Source of the DNA: Phallus indusiatus
Taxonomy: Eukaryota > Basidiomycota > Agaricomycetes > Phallales > Phallaceae
Reading direction: 5' to 3'
NCBI GenBank assembly: GCA_027605045.1
Contig: JAQFWX010000158.1
Coordinates: 15,001 to 76,091, forward strand
DNA length: 61,091 nucleotides
The stretch's first letter is position 1. Each line of letters opens with the position of its first letter. A program made the position numbers and the translations under genes. This document shows positions 34,104 to 45,440 of this stretch, piece after piece. The notes beneath the pieces were generated by a model. It ran no database searches and was not told the DNA's origin. It worked only from the letters and a program-made list of their open reading frames with translations.

Positions 34104-35391
34104 CTCGCAATGGCACACGCAGTCTAACAACAGTCAATCCTTGACGCTTCCATCTATACACTCTTTGGACTCGACTACCTCATTTGGAACAAACAATCAT
34201 CCCGCCTCTCCTTCCTCTCATGACCCATTTCATATGTCGTTAGGCATGATGCCCTCTTTCGCCGATCTGCAAGGCCAATATAACATGTCTCCACTGGCCG
34301 ACTCTAGTGCAGATTCGTTAGTAGTCAACCCTGGCAACAATAGCCGCACTCCAACTAACAACAGTGGATTTAGATCATGGACGGACAGTCTCTTCGAGTC
34401 CGTCCCGGACGCCCAGACCACCGCCATGCACGACTCCTTTTCTCAACTTCCCAATTTATCTTCTATGGATCCATGGTCACCCACCTCACCCGGCGGTGGC
34501 GGTGGCGGTGGTGCTTTATCCTTTCAATCCTATGCTCAGCAAAATTCCCTTTCGGTACCGTCTCACATGGTTCCCTCGTCACCTATTCCCCCGGCGTCCT
34601 CACACGCTCACGGAGATAAGGAACAAGCCCATAATAAATACAACAGTGCTCGAGAACGCGAATTGAACGCCGCAATTGCCAATGCCACTCCTCGACACAC
34701 CTACACCCGGACTCTCGTCGGACCTTTATCCGCGAACGCTCAGCGCCTTCAAGATGAACACCGCAAACCTGGTATATTTTTCCTTTTTCAAGATTTAAGC
34801 ATCCGGACGGAGGGAACATTTAGATTGCGAATGCGCCTTATGAACGTGGGAATGTGAGTTGTCCTGCCGAAACTACTCTAAACTTTAAAATTTCTGTGGT
34901 TCCCTGCCCAAAGTGTCGTACCTAATTGTGACTTGTTGTGTCTTCTCAGATCCCCTTCTCCAAATGGATATTCGAACACCATGCATACAGGTGTATCGCC
35001 TGTCCTTTCCCAGATCTTTACGGAGCCTTTTACTGTTTACTCAGCCAAACGTTTCCCTGGCGTCCCCGATACGACTGCTTTATCTATCGCGTTTGGAAAT
35101 CAAGGCCAAAAACTGCCTTTGGTGCGTGTTTCTTCAATAAGTTATAATTTAATCTTGGCTTTCTGTCATGGTTATCCACCATCAAAAGAATATCAATTTC
35201 AAATAAACCCAAACACACGTCAAAACTATTCAATTTTTCTTTTTCTTTTTTTCATCTCTTCCTTCAATGTTTCGCTCATTCTTTTTATTTTTGGATTCTT
35301 TCCAAAACAGCGAAATAGACATGCAAACAACAAACAGGCCAGGAGATTTGGTCGACCGGAGGCTGCTTCGTCAGATGAAGAATCCTCCTGA
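33049..35391 (+). CDS. velB: Velvet-domain regulator, VelB type
   Basis: Velvet proteins bind DNA through an NF-kB-like fold and pair with VeA or VosA to control sexual/asexual development, spore viability and secondary metabolism. Start ATG 33049. The first half of the domain is HYCLEAAQHPIRARMCGFGD joined to KDRRPLAPAAVAKMIVRRRD, then DIDYDFFVVTVDLWSEDGKE. A Ser/Gln/Pro-rich insertion of more than 300 residues follows (33630-34680), with a pure polyglutamine run near 34060. The second half resumes as YTRTLVGPLSANAQRLQDEH, then FFLFQDLSIRTEGTFRLRM, SPVLSQIFTEPFTVYSAKRF and PGVPDTTALSIAFGNQGQKL. A domain split by an insertion is the VelB hallmark, but this insertion is very long. A last exon (RNRHANNKQARRFGRPEA) ends at TGA 35389-35391. 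Confidence 0.93.
34061..34101 (+). repeat. (CAA)n coding polyglutamine
   Basis: Nearly pure CAA units encode about 13 Gln inside the VelB insertion. Pure codon repeats of this kind are length-unstable. Confidence 0.9.
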
Positions 35392-36756
35392 GCTATTAAT
35401 ATTGTACAAGGATATCGATCAGATTTTCTTTCGGTTCTTCTAATTGCCTTTCTATTTCCTTCAACGAATATCGCTTTTGGGCATCCGTTTCAGAGAAGTC
35501 GTCATGCCTCACGTCGGACTGTACAACAACAATACAATACATCACTCATGCTTTCCATACCTTCACGTTGAGAAATTTGCCAAATCAAGAGTATTTGTGC
35601 ACTTACAATCAACTCTTCTTTCTTTTTATCGAAACTTATACGGCTTTTACCCTTCTAAACAAATTCCGACCATCGTGTGCGCCACCCCTGGTATTTTATC
35701 CTTCTGCCCTGGACCAAAGAAGCGATAATGCGCTGCAGACAGCAAGCCACTTTAATCGATGACATATCCCGTAATTAACACCACACCATCAATCATCATC
35801 ATCAATCATAACGATGCTCATTTCCATCTACATCTCCGAAATTGGTTATTTTGGGCTCCAAAATAAATTTTCGAGGCTACCATGACTTAATTTCAAGAGC
35901 TCACGTTATTCCCCCGCGTGTTTCGGCTTCCAATACGTCTCGGCGTTCCAATTTTTCACCGTCGGGACTTTACCCCTTTAGCCTTAGCCTTCTTTTTGAG
36001 GAGTATCCTTTACTTTGGGTCCAACTGAGAAGAATTGCGGTATTCTCCGGGCTGACGCAAGTCGTTCTCGTGGCCATCTCTTCGCTTTCCATCTTGTTTC
36101 CTTTCAAAACATTTATTAAATAGCCGATTTCGAGAAGAGGCTCCCCTCCCCCCAGACAAACTAATTGTGGAGATTAATATTGGGAGTACACGTGCCCCTC
36201 TTTCTCCCCAGAAGAAGAGCCTGTCCTGAAGCAGGAGTCCTCGAAGTTAGGTCGTAACTATAGATTTTTGATATAGCCTCTTTTCTCGTGTTTCTCAAAC
36301 ATTTTCCCCGTTTTTACCGTCTCATCCTCGTTTTTATTTTCCTTTATTAAATTGGGTTATTGTGATTGCTCTCTACCTTTTCTTGCGGCGCATTCATTTT
36401 TCCGCTTCTCTGAGGTTGTTAAATATTTATCTTTATTAGATCTGAGGTGACATGTGAAGGTGAAACCTATTTATACTTGTTTTCTCTTTACTTGTTTCGT
36501 ACCTTGTAAACTTTGTTGTTGTATACTTATGGCACCATCTCCCCCACCCACCCAAACACATCATGACGCCACTCCACCAAATGAGACAATCTTTATCGAA
36601 AACTCACAGGCTATCGGACTGAATGTAGTTCAAGATGCAATGCAAAATATGCATGGGTTGTATGAGGTATATTTAATGTTATTGGGGGTTATTATTAAAA
36701 AGATAATCTATACATTCAAATTACACCTGATCAATAATGCCATAACAAGACGAAGC
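35392..36756. other. Convergent T-rich region between velB and PPR genes
   Basis: About 1.36 kb with no supported gene. T-rich and C/T-rich segments near 36280-36450 are consistent with a long velB 3' UTR. The open frame from 36454 has no recognisable domain. Confidence 0.45.
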
Positions 36757-39700
36757 TCATTTTCTCTTGCGCCGTACTTTTGGCTCATGCCTACCAAAGA
36801 AGTGCTCTGTCCACATCACGGCTTTCGGATATCGCATCGCTATCCTCCGAGTGAGTTCCATAGCGAGTACCTTCTCGGCTTCCTCGCGGTCACCAATATT
36901 CGATCGATCGTTCGTCATTCTCTCTTGAATCAATCTTTCCGCAATGTCAACGGTATCATCGCCATCGCTAGTAAACCTTCTGCGGTCTCTGCTTGCCCTA
37001 ACAAGTTTACCGAAACTCAAAAAACGTAAAGCCTGCCGCAATGCTTCAAGCGTCCGAGTATGGACTCGCCAACCTTGAAAATGTGCCGACATTTGTTGCA
37101 ATTCGTACAAGGGCTGAGCAACGTCTAGGTCTGGCTCATCCAAATTCAAGTCGGTGAGCTTGAACTTTCTTTGCTGACGTGTGGATGTTTTGACAGATTC
37201 GATCCGACGACTCTTGGAAGCGGAACCAATGGACTGTTGGCGCCTGTCTTCGTCTTCATCCTCTTGGGTAACAACTTCTGGAGGCTGAGATACACCAGAC
37301 TGAGGCAAAACCGGGAGAGACCAGGTCGTCGTATCTTGACCAATACCGCTACCCTCAACAGTTTGACGTAAACGCGGATCTTTGATAAAGAAGAAAGGAG
37401 AAGACGGGTTTTTCTTCCTTTCGCGCACAATATCTGCAGCTTTCTTTTGATATGGGAGAAGAACACGCTCCACAATCTCAAAAGCCCGTTCCACTTCCCC
37501 AGCTCTCATCAAAGCGACAGCAAGGTGGTTCCAATTATGAGCGTCAAATGCAAACCCCAAGTCTCGAACCTCCTTCCACACTCGAGGAACTTCAAGATGT
37601 TTGCCTGCTTGAGACAGTGCTTCAATATAAATCGAGAGCGATATGCAGAGTGTATTGGCTTGAAAAGAAGGAACTTCGGGAGTCCTTTCGATAGGTCGTA
37701 CGTTATCATCTGTGGGTATCCGGAAAACGGGAAAATGATCAAGTAGATCTCGCTGAGTTAGTCGCTTGGCTGTAGCTACAACGTCTGGCCATAAATTCTG
37801 AACCGCCGTGATATTGCCAGTGCGTCGATATGCGTCCATTAGAATATTAAGCGATATCATCGTTGGTTCTCCACCCAAAGATATCATATAATCATGGAGT
37901 CGTCGAACCCCTTCAACATCGAGTTGGTCACGCCCGTAAATAGTCATCAAAGGTGCAAAAAGAGACTCTAAAGCTTTATGCGGACTGCCTCGCAATTCGT
38001 GAAGCAGCGCTTTACGTGGTTCGTCCATGTCTAACACTCCGTGCATAAACTCTTCCGCAATTTTGAGGCTCTCAGCTGTACCACGATCCGCGAATGACCG
38101 TATGATGATACCGAAGGCGACAGCACCCGGATGCAATTCACGCGAAAGCATATCCTCGTACACCAATTTAGCTCTCTCCCTATCGCCAGTTCTTAGAAAT
38201 CCAGCCATGATGATAGTCATCAAGTATGCATCCACGTGAGATTTTAGCCGTCCATAAGCGGGTTGTGCATCCAGTTCCAAAAAGAGATCGCGTGCGATAT
38301 CCATTCGACCGGAATCGCATGCCGATTGGATCAACAGAGTATACGAGCGAAGAGTGGGTAAAAGCTTTGCCTTTTCGAACCGACGGAATATCTTCAAGAC
38401 GACATTAAACGGGGCACCAATAAGCACGTAGGCTTTTAAAAGCGCGTTGTAAAGTTGTCCGAGGTACCTGCTGTTTCGAATTCGTCCGACGTTTAAGTAA
38501 TCGAATACTCGAATTGCGCCGCGCCATGAACCCGCCTCGATATGCGCATTCATAAGAGCCATGGTCATTACTTCGTCGGGTTCAATGCCTTCTTTGATAG
38601 CACGCTCGTATATCCGTTCAGCACTAACCGGGTCCCTCTTCGCCGCGAACGTGGATAAAATAGTCGTAAAGGAGTACTTGTCGGGCTTGATGTTCTGTTG
38701 ATACATCGTTGACAAAAGAGACAACGCTGCTTCTGCGTCGAGGTGATGCGACAAAACCGTAAGAATCATGTTATAAATGCTGAGATTGGGGAGCACTTTC
38801 TTATTCACCATCTCTTCCAGCCAACGATTCACCGCTGTCATGTTTTTTGCACGAACATGAGCGTAAATAACCTCTCGAAAGTCTCGCACAGTAGGAGGAT
38901 TGCCAGTACTGGTGAAAAATTGAGCGAAAAGCTCTTCGACATGCTCGGCGTTTTCTCCAGCTCCATAAGCGTGCATTAGCAGACGTCGAACTCCGCCATC
39001 AAGAACAGGCTTTCTCGAGGACAAAATATCATAGAGTTCTTGAGCTTTAGCAAAATCGCCTTGGATAGCAGCCAAACGTAAATTGAGATATATTTCGTCC
39101 ACCAAGCGCTTGTTTGGATCCGTCGCGAGCTCCTTGTAGTGTGTTTGAAGGGAAACGTTGATACCCTCGGCACATTGAAACGCTCGTTGCGCGATGAAAA
39201 TCCGTAGCAAACGAAGATGCACAATATAAGGGACAATTATTTTCCGAGCTTGGAGGAATTCGAATAAACGCCAAGCACGATCAGCATCTCCGCGTTTACC
39301 GTACGTGTGGAAAAAGATGCACATGGCCAGTTCTTGAGCCGCATTTGACCCAAGTACGGTTGTGATCCACACCAACGGATCTTGAATAGTGGAGAATGCA
39401 CCGACGAGGGAGTTGCATAGTCGCTGATGTTCTACTTGGAGTAAACCGGTGAACAGATCCTCGCGACTGTCGAGATGTGATAGCACCAGCTTTTGAAAAG
39501 GTAGAAGCAGATCGAGAGAAGCTGCTAACCCATCGTTATGATAACAGTTTAGGAATAATTCGGTCAACACCCGTAGCTGCTTGGCGTCACTTTCTTTTGA
39601 GTCGAGAATAGCGGCACTGAGACCTTGAACCACAGAAGAATACTCCTTTCTGAGAATATTCGCGTGCCAAAGAAAGTAGGTCTCAACTCCACGAGGTCGA

Positions 39701-40110
39701 GAAGCTCTTTTCTGAATTTCCAAAAGAACGGCATCGATCACGTTGGCTATCTCTTCGGGACACGGACAAGGCTCATTCCACGACGAGCAGCTCAGTCGTA
39801 CCAAAAGTTTTGCGAATCGGATTAGAAAGTAGTGGTTAACGGAAGCCATAGTGAGCCACCGAGCAGCCGGATCATCAGGGTTTTGTTGTTCGAGGTCGTA
39901 CCAGACCTGTAACACATCTCTGACGTTTGAAGGTGGATTATGCACGCACTCGCGTAGACGGATCACAGTCGGATGCAAGGTCTCGAAATGGGAAGAAGAC
40001 AGTGTAGGTGAATCATCATTTTCTTGCTCCAGCGAGGGTCTTTTGGCAGTTTGTCTCGCGCCGAGATTGACACCCCGCGTGCTTGAATGCCCTGGTGGTG
40101 ACATGGACAC
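36757..40110 (-). CDS. Pentatricopeptide repeat protein, large
   Basis: Intronless, 1117 residues. The central part (roughly residues 270-800) is a helical-repeat array with PPR-type units: LPNLSIYNMILTVLSHHLDA, IKPDKYSFTTILSTFAAKRD, IEPDEVMTMALMNAHIEAGS, LLPTLRSYTLLIQSACDSGR, LHPGAVAFGIIIRSFADRG and AFDAHNWNHLAVALMRAGEV. PPR proteins bind organellar RNA in a base-selective way and act in mitochondrial transcript stability or translation. The N-terminus MSMSPPGHSSTRGVNLGARQ is rich in Arg and Ser and poor in acid for its first 25 residues, compatible with mitochondrial import. The C-terminus is basic (EPKVRRKRK). No SMR or endonuclease domain is seen. The exact ortholog (for example of Dmr1 or Pet309) cannot be named from here. 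Confidence 0.88.
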   Translation of the reverse strand: MSMSPPGHSSTRGVNLGARQTAKRPSLEQENDDSPTLSSSHFETLHPTVIRLRECVHNPPSNVRDVLQVWYDLEQQNPDDPAARWLTMASVNHYFLIRFAKLLVRLSCSSWNEPCPCPEEIANVIDAVLLEIQKRASRPRGVETYFLWHANILRKEYSSVVQGLSAAILDSKESDAKQLRVLTELFLNCYHNDGLAASLDLLLPFQKLVLSHLDSREDLFTGLLQVEHQRLCNSLVGAFSTIQDPLVWITTVLGSNAAQELAMCIFFHTYGKRGDADRAWRLFEFLQARKIIVPYIVHLRLLRIFIAQRAFQCAEGINVSLQTHYKELATDPNKRLVDEIYLNLRLAAIQGDFAKAQELYDILSSRKPVLDGGVRRLLMHAYGAGENAEHVEELFAQFFTSTGNPPTVRDFREVIYAHVRAKNMTAVNRWLEEMVNKKVLPNLSIYNMILTVLSHHLDAEAALSLLSTMYQQNIKPDKYSFTTILSTFAAKRDPVSAERIYERAIKEGIEPDEVMTMALMNAHIEAGSWRGAIRVFDYLNVGRIRNSRYLGQLYNALLKAYVLIGAPFNVVLKIFRRFEKAKLLPTLRSYTLLIQSACDSGRMDIARDLFLELDAQPAYGRLKSHVDAYLMTIIMAGFLRTGDRERAKLVYEDMLSRELHPGAVAFGIIIRSFADRGTAESLKIAEEFMHGVLDMDEPRKALLHELRGSPHKALESLFAPLMTIYGRDQLDVEGVRRLHDYMISLGGEPTMISLNILMDAYRRTGNITAVQNLWPDVVATAKRLTQRDLLDHFPVFRIPTDDNVRPIERTPEVPSFQANTLCISLSIYIEALSQAGKHLEVPRVWKEVRDLGFAFDAHNWNHLAVALMRAGEVERAFEIVERVLLPYQKKAADIVRERKKNPSSPFFFIKDPRLRQTVEGSGIGQDTTTWSLPVLPQSGVSQPPEVVTQEDEDEDRRQQSIGSASKSRRIESVKTSTRQQRKFKLTDLNLDEPDLDVAQPLYELQQMSAHFQGWRVHTRTLEALRQALRFLSFGKLVRASRDRRRFTSDGDDTVDIAERLIQERMTNDRSNIGDREEAEKVLAMELTRRIAMRYPKAVMWTEHFFGRHEPKVRRKRK

Positions 40111-40662
40111 TCTCCTCGTTAGTTGGTGATGACTACGCAGGGAGGTGTTGGGTCGATGAGTGAAAGAAGTGAGACGTGGTCCGGATTTTATATCTTATAT
40201 TGTAGTAAAATGATAAATAAGGCTTTGCACACGGGTACGAAAAGAAGAATACGCACCACGTTCTTCCACATAATGTCGTCCCAAAACAAACCCAGTCCTC
40301 CATAATAATGAATTTTGAAATCGCAAACAAGCAGCATTATTATTATTATTGTCGAATTTTCTAAGATATCTGTAATTGCCGCCGGGAGGGAGTGGTTTAT
40401 TTCCACTGACGGATCCCGGTCCCGTGCGCATGCCATCTAAGATGACTTTTACTGCAGAGCGAGACGACAAACACGTCTCTGGAGAGGATCTGGATGATAA
40501 CAGGGCACCATATATGATGGCAGCGATACCCTCTGGCATGCACTTGCGAGGCAAGCCAGACGAATGCTTTTTTGTTGAGTGGTGGATTAAACCACCACAG
40601 AAAAGAAATATGACGAGAAGGAAAAAAAGAGGCAAGGTCGCGTAGTTAGACGCCCGAGGCGC
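40111..40662. other. Intergenic region between divergent PPR and acetyltransferase genes
   Basis: About 550 bases. It contains a TTATTATTATTATTA-type AT run near 40337-40350 and no supported gene. The open frames across it on both strands lack domain content. Confidence 0.4.
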
Positions 40663-41419
40663 ATGGACACTTTGCCTTCAACAAACTCTCTCTACGAAAT
40701 CATAGCAATCCCTAAAGACTGTCAAGATCGAGAATTATTATACAATCAGTGTATTCAAATCAGGTGAAAATAGAAATGTGGGAGATGCTCTTATTCTCGT
40801 AAACTGACTTTTTACGATAGAACTCAAGTTTTTGTGCATGAGCTTGAAGATATTGCTCCGGAAGATGAAATAGAGGAGTGCGCCTCGCCCTTTAATCATT
40901 CTTAACCATGGTTTCAATTTCCAACAAAAACAGAGCAGATCTTATTGCGACGCATTTCCTCCTCAGGTCGATCTCTTCTAAAGCGCCTATCGGGACATCG
41001 AGAATACACCAATTACACCCCGATGCCAGTGCCACTGGGACAGGATGTTACAAATTGGGACGTGTTGCCTTACTGAAAGAGCACAGAAAACGTGGACTTG
41101 GCGCTTCCCTCGTAAAAGCGGTTCATCAACACGTCCGGGATAATCATAAGAGTTCCAATAACACTTCACCAAGCGAAATTATGCTGCATTCGCGACTCCC
41201 TTTAACGGAATTTTACGCCAGGTAAGGTTTGGGGTGTTTTAGGTCGCTTTTTCAGCGGTTTGAGACTCTTCCCTCTTCTAGGCTTGGGTATGTCCCCGAA
41301 GTACGTCTCGGCCGATTTTAGTTTTATGTAGCTTGACTTGACTGTCTCGATTTCAGGGAGACGAGTTTGAAGAAGACGGTGCGCCACATCGGAGAATGAG
41401 AATCCATCTTGACAAATAG
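40663..41419 (+). CDS. GNAT acetyltransferase, ElaA-like, copy 1
   Basis: Small GNAT-fold N-acetyltransferase; substrate unknown. Spliced protein: MDTLPSTNSLYEIIAIPKDC, YNQCIQIR joined to TQVFVHELEDIAPEDEIEE, then ADLIATHFLLRSISSKAPIG, a family-typical strand-turn (GTGCYKLGRVALLKEHRKRG) and the acetyl-CoA pyrophosphate loop RKRGLGASLV (R-x-x-G-x-G/A). LHSRLPLTEFYARLGYVPEG is followed by DEFEEDGAPHRRMRIHLDK and TAG at 41417-41419. The (E)DGxPHxxM ending is typical of ElaA-like proteins. Four introns of about 55 nt are inferred and all splice in frame. The gene is a tandem duplicate of 41575-42289. Confidence 0.85.
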
Positions 41420-41574
41420 ACTGTCGGTCTTTTGTTATCTTAAAGTACCAAAAACATGGTATAATATTAGTAGAGGGTATTTAGGGGAAACCGCTTTTTT
41501 TTTCTTCCGGTACATGCAACTTGAAATGTTGTTTCGCTAGTAAACCCGAACGCGCGAATAGACGCCCGGGTTAC

Positions 41575-42289
41575 ATGGACACTTTGCCTTCAAACTCTCT
41601 TTACGAAGTCATACCAATTCCTAAAGATTGTTCAGATAGAGCTGTATTATACAATCAATGCATTCAAGCCAGGTAAACACAATGTCGAAGGTACTTCTAT
41701 TGTCGTAAATTGACCTATCTCGACAGAATTGAGGTATTTGTGCATGAGCAAAAATTCGCTTTAGAAGACGAAGTAGACGAGTATGCCTCCTTATCATCTT
41801 CAATCAGCCTTAACATAATTGAAATCATCAACATAAAAGAGTAGATCCCATTGCGACGCACTTTCTCCTCAGATTAATCTCTACCAAAGCGCCTATCGGA
41901 ACGTTGAGAATACATCAACCAAATGGCACAGGATACTACAAACTGGGACGTCTAGTTGTACTGAAAGAGCACAGAAAATACGGGCTCGGTGCCGTCCTAA
42001 TGAAAGCAGCTCATCAATATGTTCGGGACAGTTGCAAAAGCTCTAATGACACGTCCGCAGGCGAGATTGTGCTGCATTCCCAAATCTACGCAAAAGGGTT
42101 TTATGCCAAGTAAGTTTGGTTCTGTCTGAAGTAAATAAGCCCTTTTTCAATTCTTTCTCTTTAGGCTTGGATACGTCCCAGAAGTATGTCTCGTCTTGAT
42201 CTTCGTTCTTGTTGTATTCATGTAGCTATTAGGGAGACGAATTCGATGAAGATGGCGCGCCACATCAGCGAATGAGAGTTCATCTTTAA
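41575..42289 (+). CDS. GNAT acetyltransferase, ElaA-like, copy 2
   Basis: Paralog of copy 1 with the same intron positions. Protein: MDTLPSNSLYEVIPIPKDCS, IEVFVHEQKFALEDEVDE, DPIATHFLLRLISTKAPIG, LGRLVVLKEHRKYGLGAVLM and, after splicing, AKLGYVPEGDEFDEDGAPHQ then RMRVHL and TAA 42287-42289. The segment corresponding to PDASATGTG in copy 1 is about eight residues shorter (QPNGTGYY). The acetyl-CoA loop RKYGLGA is kept and no disabling change is seen. The 3' flank also matches that of copy 1 (AGAGGGTATNTNG, then GGGGAAACCGC), so the duplication covers the whole transcription unit. Confidence 0.85.
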
Positions 42290-42404
42290 CGATTAAATTA
42301 TTGATCTTTTATTACCTTAGAATACTACAAATGACACAAACACATGGTACAATAATAAGTAGAGGGTATCTCGACAAAGGGGAAACCGCGTGATTTTCTC
42401 CTCA

Positions 42405-43507
42405 TTATAACTTGGAATGCTGCTTCGCCTTTTCTTCCGGTTCATTCATCTGCCCGCTCGGATAATAAAATACAGAAAGACTCGAATGCCGCGTGCTTTC
42501 TTCATACACTTTCCTCTCCGCTTCATATCGTAACTTGTCACTGTCAGCCTGATCAAAATACGGCTATAACAAACCAAAAACAAGATGAATAAACACAAAA
42601 ACAGGAACACAGAACAGAATCGCCTTTACCTGTTTTTCTTCATCCGTCATACTTCTCCATTTGGCAGCAGCAAGTACACTCTGCCGCGTGGTTTCCGTAA
42701 CATCACCGAATACATTCTTGGTCATCTCATCATCCGCTCTGATATGCTGTAAAAAATACAAATAGGCAGACATAGGTCTTTTAGGGGCGTTCGGGTCCGA
42801 TATATTTTTACGACGCGATTTGCCTGATTTTCGTTGCGCAGTTCGAAAGGCGTTTTCATGCTCGATATCAGCGGGTGTCAGAGTGCGTTTCCAGTCGGCT
42901 AGTTTCGCCTCATACTGTTCTTTGCAAAGCTTAGCCCGGGCTTTTAAGCTCTGATGAAAAAAGCACAGTCGGCATACAAACGAGATATTAGGTTTGTTCT
43001 AAGCTTGCCTCTTTATCCTCTTCAGATAGTTCGCTGTACGCAATTGCAGCTTCTTTAGCTTCTTGAGCCACATTCAACTTTTTGTCTGGTTTGCTATAAT
43101 ACCGCAGCCGGTGCAGCCAGTCCGTAAAGTATATTTGCCAAACAGACGGAGGAGGTTTAGGTGGATGTAAAAGTGAATATTGCGGTTCCGTTACTACTAG
43201 AAACAGAACATCAGAACCTCCCAAAAAAGAGATCATAGTTTCTCTTCTTTCGAGGAATGGATTTACCTTGTATGTCTTTGTCTTTCGTAGATCGTGAAGA
43301 CGACAATTTTTTTCCTTTAGCAGAAGTCGAATAAAAGCGTAAATAGTATCCCGCATCAGAAGAGAATTGCTTCAATAATGCATCCTTGTCTCGCCTTCGC
43401 TGGGGCAAAGATAATACAATTTTCGAATTCGGACTCTTGCAAAATGCGGCCTCGCGTTCGAGATTTGAGCGAAGCGCCGCGATAAGCACTTTTAAGTTGA
43501 AAACCAT
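42405..43507 (-). CDS. Mitochondrial HMG-box protein with two boxes (Abf2/TFAM-like)
   Basis: Likely packages mitochondrial DNA. Start MVFNLKVLIAALRSNLEREA, Arg-rich and ending near LRFYSTSAKGKK, a good mitochondrial presequence with a YST-type cleavage region. Box 1 is PPKPPPSVWQIYFTDWLHRL, then AIAYSELSEEDKE and KCKEQYEAKLADW-like helices. Box 2 is the canonical DPNAPKRPMSAYLYFLQHIR, then AAKWRSMTDEEKQ joined to PYFDQADSDKLRYEAER. The C-terminus ends MNEPEEKAKQHSKL with TAA at 42407-42405. Two-box mitochondrial HMG proteins are typical of fungi (Abf2). Box 1 has diverged. A nuclear HMG function cannot be excluded, but the presequence argues against it. Confidence 0.87.
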
Positions 43508-45440
43508 TCTTGTTTAATTTGATTTAAGAATTGATTGGGTATTATCATTAAACGAAGGAGAGGGGAAAGGATTGGTGTAGCCTGAGTTGTCGGTGTAAAT
43601 TGTAGTGCGCGTGACTCCGTGACATGCACATGTTGAACTTCAAATTTGAGGAAACTAGCTCCTACTGAGGCTATTTGACCACTTGCGATAAGAGAATTCG
43701 TTTTTTTCATTTTGAAAACCCGTGCTTTTTTGCGGTGATCTTCTTGAATCAAATCAAAACTCAGATTACGTCAAAGTTCCTGCCATGTGTTGGAATCTGT
43801 TGGAATTCACTTGCATATATGTAAAAGCTCCTGTCGAGGTTTTCAAAAATGGTATTTTATCAGTTTTTTATTTTATCAATTTTTATCTGCGTCTCGTGTA
43901 CAATCTCAATATATATTTAGCGCCTGTTGATGGGTTTTTTTGGTCAATAGTCATATTCCAGCCGAAAGAATACATATGCATACTATTCGAGAAGGGAATC
44001 TATTTCTGGCATACCACGCGACTTCACTGGACACGGACATCCTTTTTCCAAGCCTGTGAAAATGGTATTGGAATTCAAGTGAATACATGATGTTCTTCCA
44101 CCTCGGATTCCAGGATTATTCCTAAATTATCCAAAGTGTGTGTAGTACTGTCCTTGATATATAGCATAAACTCATACGAATTCGTTCTCGCCTTGAAAAG
44201 CTGCCAAAAGCAACGTAAGTATATTATTATTTTCAGAGGTTGCTTCCGACTCTGGAGAGTCCGATCTTGAGAGCTGTTGTCCTGGGACAAAATTCAGCCG
44301 GATTTCTCAAAATTGCGGTAGGAGTTTCCCCCTCCCTCCATGTGACAGATTCAGCGAAAAATTTTTACTTATAAACATAAAATTACCCCACGAAGAGTGT
44401 CTTCCACTGGCAAAGCGCAGTGATAATGATTCACACTACCATGCTGTATGCCGAGCATTTCAAGGGATGCTGTCAAAGGGGAAGGGTGAGGCCAAGTCAA
44501 ATTCTGGCATCAGACATCCTTTTTCATCACAGTGGAAGAAGACAATCGGGGATTGGAGTCATTCTCTTGGCACAAAAAGAAAGAAAAAACGAGCCCGATA
44601 TCGACAGCATTGATGCCTGTCAGTAAAGCCAATTAAGTCTCAAGCTCTCCAAGCCCAATTTTCCAGGATTGCCTCTAAATATTAATCAAAAATTTCATGT
44701 TGTTGTAAAGCTAATTGAAAGTCCATGTATGCCCTTACTTTTTTTTTTACTGTCATTGACTATAGAGTCTACGTCATTTCACAAGGTCCGTTATCTAAAA
44801 AGCATATATTAAACACCTATTTTTGGTTAAAATGAAGACAACGCGGTTCACCTTGTACATAATAATTATTTTGGATCGATCAAAAGGGGTGGAAGGGTGG
44901 TTGTTAGTCGGACAAAAGACACACACAGACACACCATCGTATATCGTATATCGTCATGGTAATTGTCAGTTGTAGGATTAAATACATTAATAGATTATGT
45001 GCTTGGGTGAGCGTGCGGACAGGAACGGGGGATCGCAGTGGTCGATCGAGAAGGACATGGTGCCAGTTGCCAGAGTTGCCAGAGGTTGGCCAGTGATCCT
45101 AGTCCCAAAACTGGCCATGGGTGGAGAGAGGGGGTATTTACTTGAAACCGTACAGCATTTTTATTTTTATTTTTATTTTTATTTTTATTTTTATTTTTTA
45201 TATTTTTATTCATTTCCGGTTCAGCTAGAAAAACCATATTGAGGTATGGTTAGTTGAAGAGGGTAGCTGGTATTTTTATTTTTATATTATATATATTTTT
45301 GATGATTTCTTTTTTTTTTTAATTCCGTGCCCGAGAGAGGAGGATGCTGTCCTTTTCGAACAAGGGTATTCTGGCTCAGGTTTTCCGAAAATTGACGGGG
45401 CGAGGTAAATGAAGATTGTGATTGTGTAATATACAGCGGT
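43508..45440. other. Long gene-poor region
   Basis: About 1.9 kb with only short open frames lacking domains (for example 44420-44626 +). The region is AT-rich with an ATTTTT microsatellite. GGAATTCA with ACTTG or AGTGA flanks recurs at 43802 and 44070, possibly a small repeat. I see no RNA gene or mobile-element ORF. Confidence 0.45.
45159..45206 (+). repeat. (ATTTTT)n microsatellite
   Basis: Six-base units TTTTTA repeated about seven times. On the minus strand it produces a spurious Lys/Asn open frame. Confidence 0.95.

Noticed and set aside
36454..37029. 191-codon + strand frame overlapping the PPR gene 3' end
   Set aside because: No domain, half of it is antisense to the PPR gene, and the other half is low-complexity.
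40663..42289. Idea that one of the two acetyltransferase copies is a pseudogene
   Set aside because: All introns of both copies splice in phase, and the acetyl-CoA loop and C-terminus are intact in each.
44995..45237. Minus-strand frame with a Lys/Asn dipeptide repeat
   Set aside because: It is produced by the ATTTTT microsatellite.
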